Below, one piece after another: positions 33,255 to 45,331 of a stretch of DNA of 64,000 nucleotides. The notes below the pieces were generated by a model. It was not told where the DNA came from. It saw only the letters and a list, made by a program, of their open reading frames with translations, and did not search any database. The DNA is from Ustulina deusta (lineage: Eukaryota > Ascomycota > Sordariomycetes > Xylariales > Xylariaceae). The stretch spans positions 372,001 to 436,000 of the forward strand of contig JAJNNX010000047.1 in assembly GCA_023159155.1 (NCBI GenBank). Reading direction: 5' to 3'. Position numbers and translations under genes: made by a program. Each line of letters starts with the position of its first letter. Position 1 is the first letter of the stretch.

Positions 33255-34358
33255 CGCGGGGGGGTGCGCGTGGGGTTGGCTAAGTACCTTGCTCACTTGG
33301 CAGCGAGAGATTCCGAAGCTGGGGGTCGGGACCCGGCTGCGACGCCAGGTTACACGGCACGCTGCGCGGGAGGATGCACGAGACGGACTCGGTCAGACGA
33401 AGCCGGGGTGGGCGGTAACCTATAGGCGTATGAATTGCACTGCCGCGGGAGCTGTCGCAAAGGATGTATGGATTAGACTAGGTATACAGAAGCAAATACC
33501 TGGCGCAGTAGGATGTTGGGGGGGCTGCAAGGATCAGATGAGAAAGCTGTAGTGTGTATGTGTAGGGGTTTCGACGGCGTCTGACAGGTCAACCAGTCGG
33601 CTAGACAGCGAGGGAAGTGCCGAGGCAGGACATGGCAATGGGAGGGGAGTGGGAGACCAAGCGATGCAGATGAAGATACTTCCCAATGGGAGGCGATAGG
33701 TGAGGTACATGGAGGTAGGTTCGATCGGCCGGGTCAATGTTGGCGGGCTGGTGACACCTACCTTTCGGTAATCCTCGGTCCTGCGGTATAGACAGTCCCT
33801 AGTACGTGTAGATATACAGAGTAGATAGCAGGTAGGACGATACAGGCAACAGCAGCATCCAGGCAATTCAGCAATGGTAGTTTCTTAGTACTTACTTACT
33901 TTAGGTCGATTTGAAATCGACGGTACATTGCTTAAGTAAGCGTAATATCCTATCCCTAAACACTTGACCTTACTGAGACGGACAGGAGATACCTAGTCTA
34001 GACTCTAGAATAGGCTAGGTACCGGTCTTGATGTATCTATCCCCAACTCCTGGGTACCAGATACCCCTGATTCTATTAATATCTCCGACAAGCCCACAAG
34101 GTGCCACCGACCTACCTATGCCGACATGTATACTACTAAATAGGTCGTCTCTAGATATTTCAATACACGTGCACTCGCCGTATACACCCTTCAAAATTCG
34201 AGTTCCATCTCCGTCTGGAATCATACCTAATCCTGCTACACACCTTCTGCGGTGCACAATTACCGTCTCATACATAAGTCAACATGCACTCCGAGGAATG
34301 GCACCCCATAATATAGTAATATGCCTCGAAATCGAATGTCTAAGTATCTGCACAAGCC
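33255..34358. other. Intergenic between two minus-strand genes
   Basis: About 1.1 kb holding the phosphatase promoter and the 3' region of the Spo7-like gene. Contains several tacctaggt-type words (see findings). No gene supported. Confidence 0.5.
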
Positions 34359-35624
34359 TCATTTTCCGGCTATCGTATCTAACTCCTCGCTATCGACGCT
34401 GCTTCCCCTAGCCAGAGGCGACGGGTTTTCAGGCGCGACAGATTGGGAATCCATTCCTGCTCGCTTGGACCTCGACCCTGTAGAGATATGTTTCTTGCGT
34501 CTCTTGTCCGACGCATTCGAGCCCGTGCTGGCTTTTCTGTTGACGCCCGCCTCCTCTGACTCCACTGGAGGCGTTGGACTCCGCGAAGACCCCGCCGAGG
34601 TACTAGCTCGCCGGACACTGCCGCTTCGAGTGCGCTTGTTCTCCTTTATTATCGCCGACGTGCGGCGGTAATGGTTCTTCTCGAAGTCGGTACCCGTGCC
34701 ATGCTGCTGTATCTTCTCTTCCATCCGACGACGACCGGGGAACCACCAGAACCACCTGCTTTGTTGTCTAGCGTTCTGCTTGTCTCTCGCCTGTAGCTTT
34801 TTTCTTAGCAGAGCACGCCGCTCATTCTCTCTTTCCCAGTATTCATTCCTGTATATCTCCCAATTCTCCCGGAAGTTGGGTGAAAATGGCTTGGGCCATA
34901 GGAGAAGCTTAACATAGTCACCGCCGGGCGCAAGATCCTCTTCGTGACCTCCCCTCTCCTCATCCCCACTCATGAACGGCAGCTGAGGGTGCTCCTTGCC
35001 GCCGAGGTTTAGCTCTCTGTCCACTTCCCGTAGAACAGAGGGATCCACAAATCGATACTGTCCCGCCGTATTGGAGAATGCGCCGTACGTGAAGAAGAAA
35101 GTGATTGTCGACATGATCTCAACCAGCCACGGTCTCTTCATGATGACGAGTTTGCAATTGAAGCCACGCAGACCCCTGTTCGATATTGCGAACCACCTCC
35201 GGGGCCATCGGATGCCGCGATCCCATATCCCCGTAGCCCACACCAGGATTCCCGTGACAATGCCGCTGATGAAGCACACTTTCTCCGTCATGTCTACCAC
35301 CCAGTAGACCGAACCCCCAACACCGCTGCCGTCCTCGCGTGGGGCCAAGAAGAGCGCATATCCAAAGCCGGCCAACCAGACGCAGAGAAGGCTGAGGAAG
35401 AAGGTATGTTTGCGCCGGCGGGCTCGCAGTTCCAGGTACTGGGCGCGCAGGGAGGCTTCGAGGATGAGCATGTTGAGGTAGATCATGGACGGCGAGCTGG
35501 GTGCATGGTGCAAAGGATCGGTGGGCTTCCCAGTACCCACGCCGCTGGTACCGACTGGGTGGGACTTGATTTCGTGGCCGGGCTGCGGTGCGCCCTTGAC
35601 GATGGAGTCGATCGAGTCCGCCAT
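34359..35624 (-). CDS. spo7: Spo7-like subunit of the Nem1-Spo7 phosphatase
   Basis: Single-exon gene of 421 residues. The frame's first codon is TTG, so I start at the ATG at 35624 (M-A-D-S-I-D-S-I). After a Pro/Gly-rich N-terminus comes P-S-S-P-S-M-I-Y-L-N-M-L-I-L-E-A-S-L-R, a signature of fungal Spo7. Two transmembrane helices follow (about residues 71-93 and 114-133), forming a membrane hairpin. Next are R-P-W-L-V-E-I-M-S and a W-P-K-P-F-S-P-N-F-R-E-N-W-E segment, also conserved. The C-terminal third is basic and Ser-rich. Spo7 binds and activates Nem1 at the ER/nuclear envelope. The complex dephosphorylates the lipin Pah1, controlling the choice between phospholipid and triacylglycerol synthesis and nuclear membrane growth. 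Confidence 0.9.
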   Translation of the reverse strand: MADSIDSIVKGAPQPGHEIKSHPVGTSGVGTGKPTDPLHHAPSSPSMIYLNMLILEASLRAQYLELRARRRKHTFFLSLLCVWLAGFGYALFLAPREDGSGVGGSVYWVVDMTEKVCFISGIVTGILVWATGIWDRGIRWPRRWFAISNRGLRGFNCKLVIMKRPWLVEIMSTITFFFTYGAFSNTAGQYRFVDPSVLREVDRELNLGGKEHPQLPFMSGDEERGGHEEDLAPGGDYVKLLLWPKPFSPNFRENWEIYRNEYWERENERRALLRKKLQARDKQNARQQSRWFWWFPGRRRMEEKIQQHGTGTDFEKNHYRRTSAIIKENKRTRSGSVRRASTSAGSSRSPTPPVESEEAGVNRKASTGSNASDKRRKKHISTGSRSKRAGMDSQSVAPENPSPLARGSSVDSEELDTIAGK

Positions 35625-36940
35625 TCTACGCAAGCCGAGGCGTCGCGACGGAGACGAGGAGGCGGGCGGGCGGGAGGAGGGGACAAAGGGGACGAAGGGG
35701 ACGTAAGCCCACGTCTACGTGAGTCACAAGGCTGGTAGGCGCATTCGTCTTGGATTGTCGGACTCGATGTGCGGAATGGCGGTGTGAGGGATGCGCAAAC
35801 AAGGCTTCAATGGACACACCATCGAGTTGGTTGCTGGTTGGACTGTTGTGTAAGGGTTGCCGCTGCACGTCATTCATGGGGACAAGGCTGGGACCGGGTC
35901 CTGGCCGGGATTACAGCTGTGCAGAGTGCTCAGTGGGCTTACAGTGGATTGGTAGCGATGGGTACCTGTCGAGCTAGCTTCCTCCGCATGTAGTGTGGTC
36001 ATAGCGCCTAGGTACACTGCCACTCGTCTCATCTGCATGTGATGCGCATGGATGCCCAAGTAAGTATGTAGCTGCCTAGATTTGCTAGGTATGTACCTCC
36101 TGGGCAGATGGCTCTAGGTAGGGGAGGCGGTAGAGGAGGTCGTCGTCTCACCTCTCCGGGTTATCCCCATCCAGCCATGTTGATCTACCATACAGTACTC
36201 CGTAACTCCGTACAGAGACGTGGAATTCCCGTCCCTAGACAGGTAATCAATCAATGTTGTCAGCCACCCCAAGTAGAATCTTACTGCTTGCAACCGTCTG
36301 CAATGACCATCACAGGGACCATCGAGCCACCTGCCAAAATTTTTCCATCACACCAATCGTCTCAGACAGATTACGGAGCCCTGTAACGCCACACGCCGAT
36401 GCTTACGGCGCATAGAAGAAGGGATATGTACCCGTGCCTTTTACTCTCGACATCGGCCGTCAAGACAGGCGACAAGCGGCGAGTGAGATGCGAAGCCACG
36501 GAATCGCATTCTCCTACCCTGCTCTGTTCAGTCGTCTTCGTCTTCAGGCAGAAATGCCCGAGAAGCTCATTCCGAACCAGTGATCCACGACTTGCGCGGT
36601 GTGTTGCACTGCAGGACACTATACACGCAAGTCATCTCGGTGTGGAACGGAGAGCCTGCTGTCGTGCAACTGAGAGGCAGGGACCTTGCGGTCTCACTAT
36701 GCTGCTACCTGCAGTAGGTAGATGTACGAATACACACAGAGAGCGGTGCTCGTGGATATATATATAGATATACATACCTAGGTAGGTATATATAGTCACA
36801 GCCCAGACTGCGATGTAAGATTCTCGAGTGAACAATCCAATCTTTGGCTGCCGTCGACAAACAAGTTGAACATACATCCACATCCACACACACGTGCGCA
36901 CACACATACATTTTCAAGTAGACACATACACACCTCCCGA
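35625..36940. other. Intergenic with TAGGTA-type repeats
   Basis: About 1.3 kb upstream of the Spo7-like gene. Several tacctaggta/taggtatg words occur near 36009, 36085, 36112 and 36775-36790, and a CA-rich stretch near 36880-36935. Frames here overlap each other on both strands and show no known motif. Confidence 0.45.
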
Positions 36941-37249
36941 ATGTTTCAAGCGATATTCGGCCTGTGCAGCATCAAAACCATGTCTTCCCCCAATCAACCG
37001 GCTTCGAATCCTGGTGCCGCCACGCCGGAAAAAAACCAGGCGACGTCTTCGCCGGCCCAAACCACCAAACGGTACGCAGCGAGAGCTGCAGCCACATCTG
37101 CATCTAGGCGCAGCACACCAACCGAGATCAACTACCCCGATCCTCTGCCTGGTGGCTTCCAGCCGGGGAAGAAGTGTTGTGAGCAATCCATGGCGTGTCC
37201 TCTGATTTGCCATGACCGGGATCATTTTCTCCCGAAGTGGCTAGGCTGA
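36941..37249 (+). CDS. Possible small hypothetical protein
   Basis: Frame of 102 codons from an ATG at 36941. The central part is Ala/Thr/Ser/Pro-rich and disordered, ending with G-F-Q-P-G-K-K-C-C-E-Q-S and a C-P-L-I-C-H segment. It follows a CA-rich leader of a kind common before fungal starts. No family recognised, and a minus-strand frame is also open. The composition may be chance in GC-rich sequence. Confidence 0.3.
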   Translation: MFQAIFGLCSIKTMSSPNQPASNPGAATPEKNQATSSPAQTTKRYAARAAATSASRRSTPTEINYPDPLPGGFQPGKKCCEQSMACPLICHDRDHFLPKWLG

Positions 37250-37944
37250 CCGCATCCCTTCAACCGACTGTCGTCCAACAGTACACTCACTGAACGAGAG
37301 ACACTCGCTGACTTGAAACGTTGAAGTGCTGTTCTGAAGCGGTGCTGCCGCCGCCACGGGAGAGGAGGTCCGCATCTCGAGAGGCGAGACGGTGGATCAT
37401 CATGCGTAGCTTGCAAGATGAATGGGGCACTCGAGTTGTCCGAGCCGTCGGGTGCCACAGCAAACAGCAACATCGGCCTTTGTCTTTACACATTATTAGT
37501 TTCACGGCGACGTTTCATCTTTTCCTAATATCGACATTTCCTTCCACCCGTCCCAGTTAGAGCTCCCAATCGAAAATGGACACCTCCAAAGCCGGGGCAG
37601 CATATCCACCGAACGGAGTCGGGTCGACACATTTCGTTTGCTTGGCTGGCTCTGGATCGGCCAAATACCTACACGTTGAATAGATTTGCAAAGGCCACCC
37701 ATCTTTTCCTTTGTACTGGCGCCTGATTGTTTCCTTGAAAGGGCTAGAATGAGCTAGAAAGTATGCTTTGATTTTATCGGGTTTACCGGGGCTTTCGTCT
37801 GATAATTCCGGCCGGTTGTTTCTTTGCGGAAAATGAGGCGGGATTGGGGAAGGGGAAAAACAAATTCACTGCTAGATTGTTCAGTACATCATACTCGCTA
37901 AGACATTCTGCTCTTTTCTTGTCAAGCTATACCATAACCCCATT
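37250..37944. other. Intergenic
   Basis: 3' region of the LYC1-like gene plus spacer. No gene recognised. Confidence 0.45.
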
Positions 37945-39141
37945 TTAGCACCATGCGTAATGCTCATTGTTAATCCATACTGGCGGCTTGCCAGCATGAC
38001 CATCTTCACCAACCCATAACCCACTGGCAACACTGCCATCTTGACGCTCCATTACAGTATGTGTGATTTGCCCTTTCGAGATTACTTGTTGCACGTACGG
38101 GGAAGGCTCCCACAGCTCGACGTGATCGAGGTGCCATTCAGCTGCCTCGGCCTGAGCGGCCTGGAGCACAGCTTCCAGGTAGACAACCTGGTCGTCGGGC
38201 AGCCCCCCTTGCTCTTTTGCATTGACCGGCCGGGGTTGGTTGGCAGTTGGGTCGCCTTCGACAACGAGACGCAAGATATAAAGAACATTGTCGGGAGATT
38301 CTGCATCGTGGCGTCCATAGTATCGGCGTGTCCAAATCGCCCAGACTTGTTTCCCTGGTGATCCAGCAATTGCTCCTTTTCCTGGTGCTATTTTCTTGAA
38401 CAGGTGGTTCGTCGCGAAGTCTTCCTTGCGGATATGCCAAAGCATATGGTCAAGATCAGGTAGAATGACGATGCGCTGTTGTACCCCTGGCGCTGGAGTC
38501 GCCATAGCTTCCCGGATCACTGCTTGGTCCCTTTTGCAAAGTTCAGAAAGCTCACTTTCTGGTACGTCTCGAACTAAGGATGACTTTGGGACCCTCATTG
38601 CTGGGAATTCGATATGCATGTTGGTAGCATTGGGTATCCATCCTAACTTCGCGTAGTAGACTTTCCCGATATCCGAATACAGCACGCTGCCAGCGACCTT
38701 CGGCTGATGAGAGTCCGACTGCGAGGTGTGTAGAGTTCTGGCAAGTTCCTTCATGTGACGTGCAGCGTAGCCCCGGCGACGGTAGTCTTCATGACAAAAA
38801 ACGCTAGCAATGCCGTGAACTGTTGCTTCTTCGACGTTGCCATCGGAGTCACTTGTCAATGAGTGCTTATAGAAACTTTCGCAGGAACAGAGAATCGGGC
38901 GCTGGTTGCGAGCAAGAGTTTTATCGACGAGAATCCAAGTAGCCATCCCACCATCCTTTGCCAATGGTATCGTCGTCAAGAACCGTGACTCCTCTAGATA
39001 CTTGGGGAGATCCAACGAATCTCCCCATGATGCAAAGGTGTTGGTCCAGATTTTGACACATTCATCTTCCGTCGGGTGGTCAAGATGAAGATCGCAGGAA
39101 TCGGAGCATGGTAAGGAGTGCGTCTTGCTATCAAGGCCCAT
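37945..39141 (-). CDS. LYC1-type GNAT acetyltransferase
   Basis: Single-exon gene of 398 residues from an ATG. Residues about 70-170 contain the GNAT acetyl-CoA site: V-H-G-I-A-S-V-F-C-H-E-D-Y-R-R-R-G-Y-A-A-R-H-M, with the R-R-x-G-Y-A pyrophosphate-binding loop at 122-126, followed by V-L-Y-S-D-I-G-K-V-Y-Y-A-K-L-G-W. The C-terminal half, with V-W-A-I-W and V-E-L-W-E-P-S-P, matches the LYC1 C-terminal domain. The founding member, Lyc1 of Yarrowia lipolytica, is L-lysine N6-acetyltransferase, which starts lysine catabolism by making N6-acetyl-lysine. Many fungal paralogues have untested substrates, so the enzyme class is firm and the substrate inferred. The gene borders the large AT-rich block and appears intact. 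Confidence 0.85.
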   Translation of the reverse strand: MGLDSKTHSLPCSDSCDLHLDHPTEDECVKIWTNTFASWGDSLDLPKYLEESRFLTTIPLAKDGGMATWILVDKTLARNQRPILCSCESFYKHSLTSDSDGNVEEATVHGIASVFCHEDYRRRGYAARHMKELARTLHTSQSDSHQPKVAGSVLYSDIGKVYYAKLGWIPNATNMHIEFPAMRVPKSSLVRDVPESELSELCKRDQAVIREAMATPAPGVQQRIVILPDLDHMLWHIRKEDFATNHLFKKIAPGKGAIAGSPGKQVWAIWTRRYYGRHDAESPDNVLYILRLVVEGDPTANQPRPVNAKEQGGLPDDQVVYLEAVLQAAQAEAAEWHLDHVELWEPSPYVQQVISKGQITHTVMERQDGSVASGLWVGEDGHAGKPPVWINNEHYAWC

Positions 39142-40186
39142 AGGATAATTATTAGTGGTGAGAACGAAGCCTCACTTTCTTACCAGGGCTGAATCTATAG
39201 CAGGTCCAACACTAAATCTGCAGAAATTATTCAGTTGTCGGTTGAGTGGAACCCACTCAATTGCAGGTGGATACAGCTAAGGTATACCTAAGCCACTATA
39301 ACCTAGCTGCAGATTATTGTTGCGATAAATGTAGGAGAGGGACGATCAAGAATCTAGTTAGTTGAGCCATTAAGCAGTCCTTCTGCTAAAGACACAGTTA
39401 CTCTCGTTCGCAGGACTTTTAAATGCCGAGAATCCTTCAACTTTACCCTTGTAACTCTTTAACTTGATAAGAGATATTGTGGACCTAGCCTGTTATTTTT
39501 AGTAACCCACGGTGGAGGTCAGATGTTTACCGTAGTGGGAAAATCAGCAGGTAAAGAAGTGTTGTTAGGCCTTGGCAAGCAAAAGAAGAGTTCTGTGCTA
39601 AACAATAGTTCTGTATTAAAGAACATTTCTATACTTTTAGATATACTACTCTATATAATTTATATGACAAAGTATTTCTAAATAAAATATACCGCTAATA
39701 ACCTATTTAACCTGCTTCTTATAATATTAACGGACCTACTTATATAGACTGACCTACCTATACTGACTGCCCCACCTATACTGACTGACCTACCTATACA
39801 GACAGACCTACTTATATAGACTGACCTAGCCCTATATATTGGTGGACCTAGCCATACAGACTGACCTACCTATATTAGCTGACTTAGCTATATAGACTGA
39901 CCTAGCTATATAGACTGACCAAGCTATACAGACTGACCTACTTATATAGACTAACCTAGCTATAAAGATTGCGATATAAACTTAGCTATATATAGCAAAA
40001 TAGCTGGTTGTTTTATGCGTTCGTAAATATGACTGTAATTATAATGCTTCTATAGTGTAGTAGTAAAATGATTAAACTTGTAATATTGTTGCTATTCTTG
40101 CTTTTATAACTGTTTTTGCTTTTTATTATATATAGCTGTTTAAATATATCCGGGGCAATTTCTTTTATTTTTATAACCTTAGTAAA
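39142..40186. other. Left border of the repeat block
   Basis: AT content rises steadily from the LYC1-like gene to the outer LTR element. The stretch 39601-39720 is AT-rich, and the tandem repeat at 39733-39968 lies inside. No gene supported. Confidence 0.6.
39733..39968. repeat. Minisatellite, 18-20-bp unit
   Basis: About 12 diverged tandem copies of a unit close to tatagactgacctacctata, differing mainly by T/C at several positions. It lies in the border of the AT-rich block, just left of the outer LTR element. Confidence 0.85.
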
Positions 40187-40416
40187 TGTCACGATTAATT
40201 AAGTAAAGCTTCCATAGCTAGTTTATTAATACTATAGACAAAGACTTTAAGCTAAAAAAAAAAAGAAAAAAAGTCAGAGTTTATAAAATAAATAGATATA
40301 AACTCTATATGTGTAGCTATAGAGTTATAGGTTGGTCCGTACATAGATTTCCTATCTTATTGCTATATAAGTCTAAAGTTCTTACAGGTCTCGCTAAAAC
40401 TATACTAACTATTATA
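40187..40416. repeat. E1 left LTR
   Basis: Begins TGTCACG at the TG. Shares with the right LTR the words gctagtttattaatac, a purine run, and ctatagagttataggttggtcc. Preceded by target duplication GTAAA. Confidence 0.85.
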
Positions 40417-42804
40417 CTACTTCTTTTTAAAACTAAAAGTTTAAACATAGTTTTAATTTAAAATTATTAATAATATTAAGTTTATATAGTTTTTTTATAT
40501 TATATTGCTTTATTATTATTTTTATAATTGTTTATAAATTTATTAATTATTGCTATATATATTTATTTTTATAATTTTATAAAAAGTCTAAAAACTTTTT
40601 TATAAATTTTATAAAATTAATCAAACTTAATTAATATATTTTTAAAATTCTAAGCTATATATTAAATATTATTAAAATTACAGCTTTTTTAAGCAATTTA
40701 ATATTATAGTTCTTTGTTTTTTTTATATACTTTTAATTATTTAATCTATTTAATTTCAAATTTTGTTTTGCTATTAATATTTTTAACTAAAAGCAATAAT
40801 TAAATTTATTAAAATAAAAAGTTATTATTTATTTTTTATAATTAGTTAATATAAAATAAGTTTTTTATTTTATAAAAATTAAACAAATTAAAAATATAGC
40901 TAAATTTTTATTTTTTTAAAATCTTAAAAAGTTTAACTAACTAAAAGTTCAGTCTAATAATTAATATTTATATTATAAAGCCTTTTTTTTTTTTAAAAAA
41001 CTTTATTTTCTATTTTAAAATCTATTAAATATTTTTTTTTATTAGTTTATAGCTTATATTATTTTTGCATAAAAATTACTATATTATATACTATTTTTTA
41101 AACGTTTTAAGTTTAGCAAACCAGTTTAAATATTTACTGTTTAGTATTAAAATTTATAACAATTTTATTAATATTTATTATTAAAAAGTTTTATGTTTTA
41201 ATTTTTATTATTACTTTTAGTAATAATATATTAATTAATAAATATTATAAAAAATTATATATAAAATCTAAAACAAAAAAATAAATATTCTAATTATTTT
41301 AATATTTATTAATATAAAAATAAAATTATTAGTCTAATTTTTAATTAATTAATTTTATTGCTTTTTAGGTTTAAAAATAATAAAAACTATTAAAGCAATA
41401 TTTAATACTTATAAAATTATTAATTATTATTATAAACTTAAAAATAAATAGTTCTATATTATTTAATATTTATATATCTAATATGCTAAAAAATCTATAT
41501 AAACTTTTATAGTATTATATAGCTAGGGACTCTATAGTATTTATTTTTTTACTAAGTAAAGTTATAATTAAATAGCTAAACTTATTAATAAATATCTATA
41601 TATAGTTATAATTTTATTAATTAAATAATATATTTTTATTATTTATTATTATATATTATTATATTATAATTAATATAAATAATAAATAAAAAAAACTAAA
41701 AGTTTTATTTTATAATATTTTATTTTTTTTATAATTATATTTTAAATAAAACTAATAGTATTTTCGTTTTAATATTTTAATTGTTTTATATTAATTTTAA
41801 TATATAATAATTAAAAATATATAAACTTTTTAAATTAAAGCTATATAAAAAAAAATAGTTCTATTTAAAATAACTTTAAGTATATATAGTTTTTTGTTTT
41901 TATTTCTTAAATTTTGTAGCTAGTTTTTTTATTTAATTAGGTTTACTAAGTTAGCTCTTTAGGAAGTATTAAATAAAAGGTCTACAATTAATATTATTTT
42001 TTTTTTTTTTTAGTTTTTCTAGTTTTAATTATAAAAAGCTTAGCTATTTTTTTTAATAAAATATTAGTTATTTTTTTTTTTTTTTTTAGTTAGTATTAAA
42101 AAATAATATTAAAATTTAATAAAAAGTCGGCCTAATATATTTATTATATTAATAAAATCTATTTATTTAAAAAATATAATAAAACTTAATAATTAGTTAT
42201 TATAAAGAACTTAGTTTTAAAAAGCTCCAGGCAATAATATTTCAGAATTTATATTACTACTAAAAGTTTATAATCTTAAATTAAATAAGTTTATTTAATT
42301 AGTATTATTATTTTAAAAAAATATTTTATAAGTTTTTAGGTTATATTTTCTTGTTACTACTAAATAACTTTTCTTATTATATTATATAAAATATTTATTT
42401 TTATTTATATTAGTTAGCCGGGCCTAAAAAAAGCTAAAACAAATATTTTATATATTAGCAGTTTTATATATTTAAAAACTTATTTTTGTTCTAGTCCTAT
42501 TATAAATAGTTTATTTTTTTTTAATAATTAATTTAAAAAAGTAGTAATTTTATTAATATAATAAATAAATATATAAACATAATTATAAAGCCTAAAAAAT
42601 AACTAGATTAATTTAGTACTTTTAAAATTATTAAAATCCTAATTTAAGATTGCTTAAATTTTTATAAAGTTAATTTTAATTTTAATTCTAGCTTTTATAA
42701 TTATTTTTAAATAATTAATAATAAATATATTAAAATAAAATTTTTTAATATTTTTTTAATATTTAGTTTAATATAAATAATAAATTATTTTTTTATAATA
42801 AGTT

Positions 42805-43057
42805 TGTTGTAATAATAGTGTTAACTGCGCATGAGGCTACTGCCGACTGCGTATAAGACTATTCGTACAATACTAGCAATTAGCTGTTGGTCCAATTGCG
42901 TAGGCGGTATATGTATGCAGAATTCCCTTACTATATAAGAATCCTCCGTACGAAAGTCTTACTTTTATACGGATAATTAAAAAAATAGATCAATATATAT
43001 AGTTATTTATCTTACCTTTTTGTTACGTATAATATTGTACCCCCTGGCTACCTAATA
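42805..43057. repeat. E2 left LTR
   Basis: 253 bp, less AT-rich than its surroundings. Contains tccgtacgaaagtcttac and ccccctggctacc, both shared with the right LTR apart from transitions. Confidence 0.87.
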
Positions 43058-45061
43058 CTAATTGGTGTTTTTGGCTAAAAAACATAAATTAGCAAAAATA
43101 AAAACGGAATCCTAACCTGGTTATATAGACCGTATATTTTATATTATATTTTAGTTCTTTTAGTAGTAAGCTAACAGAAAAAAAAAATTAATTACTTATT
43201 TATACTTTGGCTTAGCTTTTATATAAAAATATAATTAATAGCGCGCAATTATGCTATTTTTTGATTATTATTATATAAACTATATAAAAGTTTGTATTAT
43301 AATTAAACTTTTTATTTTTTATTTTTTATATTTATAAATATATTAAACAATAGCTAATTATATAAAAGCTATTAAAAACAAATATATAAAATCGCTAAAG
43401 CTTCTAAAAAATAACCCTTAATATTTTTAACCAACTTTTTATACAAATTTATAACTAAAAAAATTATTAAATATATTAATATTTTTTTAGCTGCTATATA
43501 AAAAATAATTAATTTTTATATATATAATAATATTTTATATAATTTTTATATAATAACTAGAAAAAAAATTAATATATAAACTATATATTTATATATTAAG
43601 TATAGCTAAACTTTATATAAACTAAAAAACTTTTAAAAAGTATTAATAAAAAATATTAAGTTAGCTAAACTATAAATATTATAAATAATTAATAATAAAA
43701 TTATTATAAAGATATATAATATATTTTATATAAAAGATATTTTAAACTAAAAGCTAGTAAAGCGTTTAAAAAAAAACTATATTATATAATTTATAAAAAG
43801 CAGATATATTCTAGTATATAAACTTTAATTTTTTATATAATAATTTTAAATATTATTAATGTTTTTTATTTTAAGTTAGCAACTCTTTAGTTAAAACTAT
43901 AATAATAAAAACTTTTTTATATAATAGAATAGTCCTGCAGTATTTATTTTTAAAACTAGGGCATAATTTTAAAAAAACCTCTATATATAAAATTAAAAAA
44001 GACCTTTAATTTAAAATAATATATTATTATATAATAATAAAGCATTAAAAGTATATTTTTAAAAAATATTCTTAATTATAAAACGCTACTTATTTTTTGT
44101 ACTAATTAATAATCTAGCTATATAAGCCGGAAATATGCTATATTTTTAATATATAATAAAATACCTAGTTTTATAATACTTTTTATAAACTTTTAAGTAA
44201 TTAATGTTTTATATAATACTAAATATAAAAATATTTATATTTTATATTTAGATTTTATTTATATATAATATCTAGAATAGGATTATTTTAGTAGTAAAAT
44301 ATTAAATATTTCTAAAGATTTAGCAAAAAAAAAAAAACTATTTTAAAAAGCTATACAATCTATTTTATAACAAAGCATAACAATTTATTAATTTTTGCTA
44401 TAAAATAAAAATTATAAAAAAATAGTTCTATATAATATTTCTAGTTATTTTAACTAATTATATAAAAAATTACTATATATATTATATTAGTTCTAATTAT
44501 ATATAAAAAATATATATATAATACTATAGACTTATATTTTAATATAGTTATAAATTATAACTAGTATTAAATAGATTAAACTAATATTATTTTTATATAA
44601 ATATATAAACAAAAAAAAAACCTTTTTTTATATAAAGTATTAAAAGTTATAATTAATAAGCTATTAAAAATATAAAGAATATTTAAAGCAAAATATTTAA
44701 AAAAAAAATATTTTAGTATAACTATTATATAAATATACAAAAATATACTAAAATTTGAAACAATATTTATTTTTTAAAAACTTATATTTAAAGGTTTTTT
44801 TTCTTATTTTTGTTTGTGTTTTTAAATTAAAAGCAACCTATTAAACAAATATTTTATATAAAAAGTAAAAAATATTTATTATATAAACAGGCAATATAAC
44901 TATATTAATTACTACTTTGTATAATATAAAAGTATTAGATAATACTTTTATAATTCTTAAAAATAATATTCTAGCTAAAATTATATAAATATCTATTCTT
45001 AAAAAAATGTTTATATAAACAAAAAATATTTTGTTTGCTAAAAAAAAAAATATTAGTTAAT

Positions 45062-45331
45062 TGTTGGATTAATCGTACGCAATTAGCTAGGGCACTTACG
45101 GACCCCTTCGTACGAAGGGGTCTAGCCAAGGGGGGTCTAGGCCAAGGGGTCCGGCTAGGACCCACCTACAGACCTTTCCGTACGGAAGGGTATATAGGGG
45201 GCTCCCACCTACCCATTTCCTTCCTTTCTCTTCTTCCTTTGAGTGTGGCATATAGTGAATAGACTGTATTCCACCAACCTTGCAGGCATGTACTGCTGCC
45301 TTGGAAATATGCAGTACACTCCATTCAAACA
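45062..45331. mobile_element. Solo LTR S1 inside E2
   Basis: A 270-bp block of ordinary base composition in otherwise AT-only DNA. Begins TGTTGGATTAATCG and ends CATTCAAACA. The 5 bases TTAAT flank it on both sides (45057-45061 and 45332-45336). Only one copy is present, so it is a solo LTR left by recombination. It has two strong palindromes centred on GTAC (ccccttcgtacgaagggg near 45103-45120 and ttccgtacggaa near 45177-45188). Lack of AT bias suggests insertion after the host element was mutated. Confidence 0.85.

Noticed and set aside
35406..35738. Plus-strand frames over the start of the Spo7-like gene
   Set aside because: Shadows of the minus-strand gene.
39733..39968. CRISPR-like array
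   Set aside because: Repeats are contiguous without unique spacers and the organism is a fungus.
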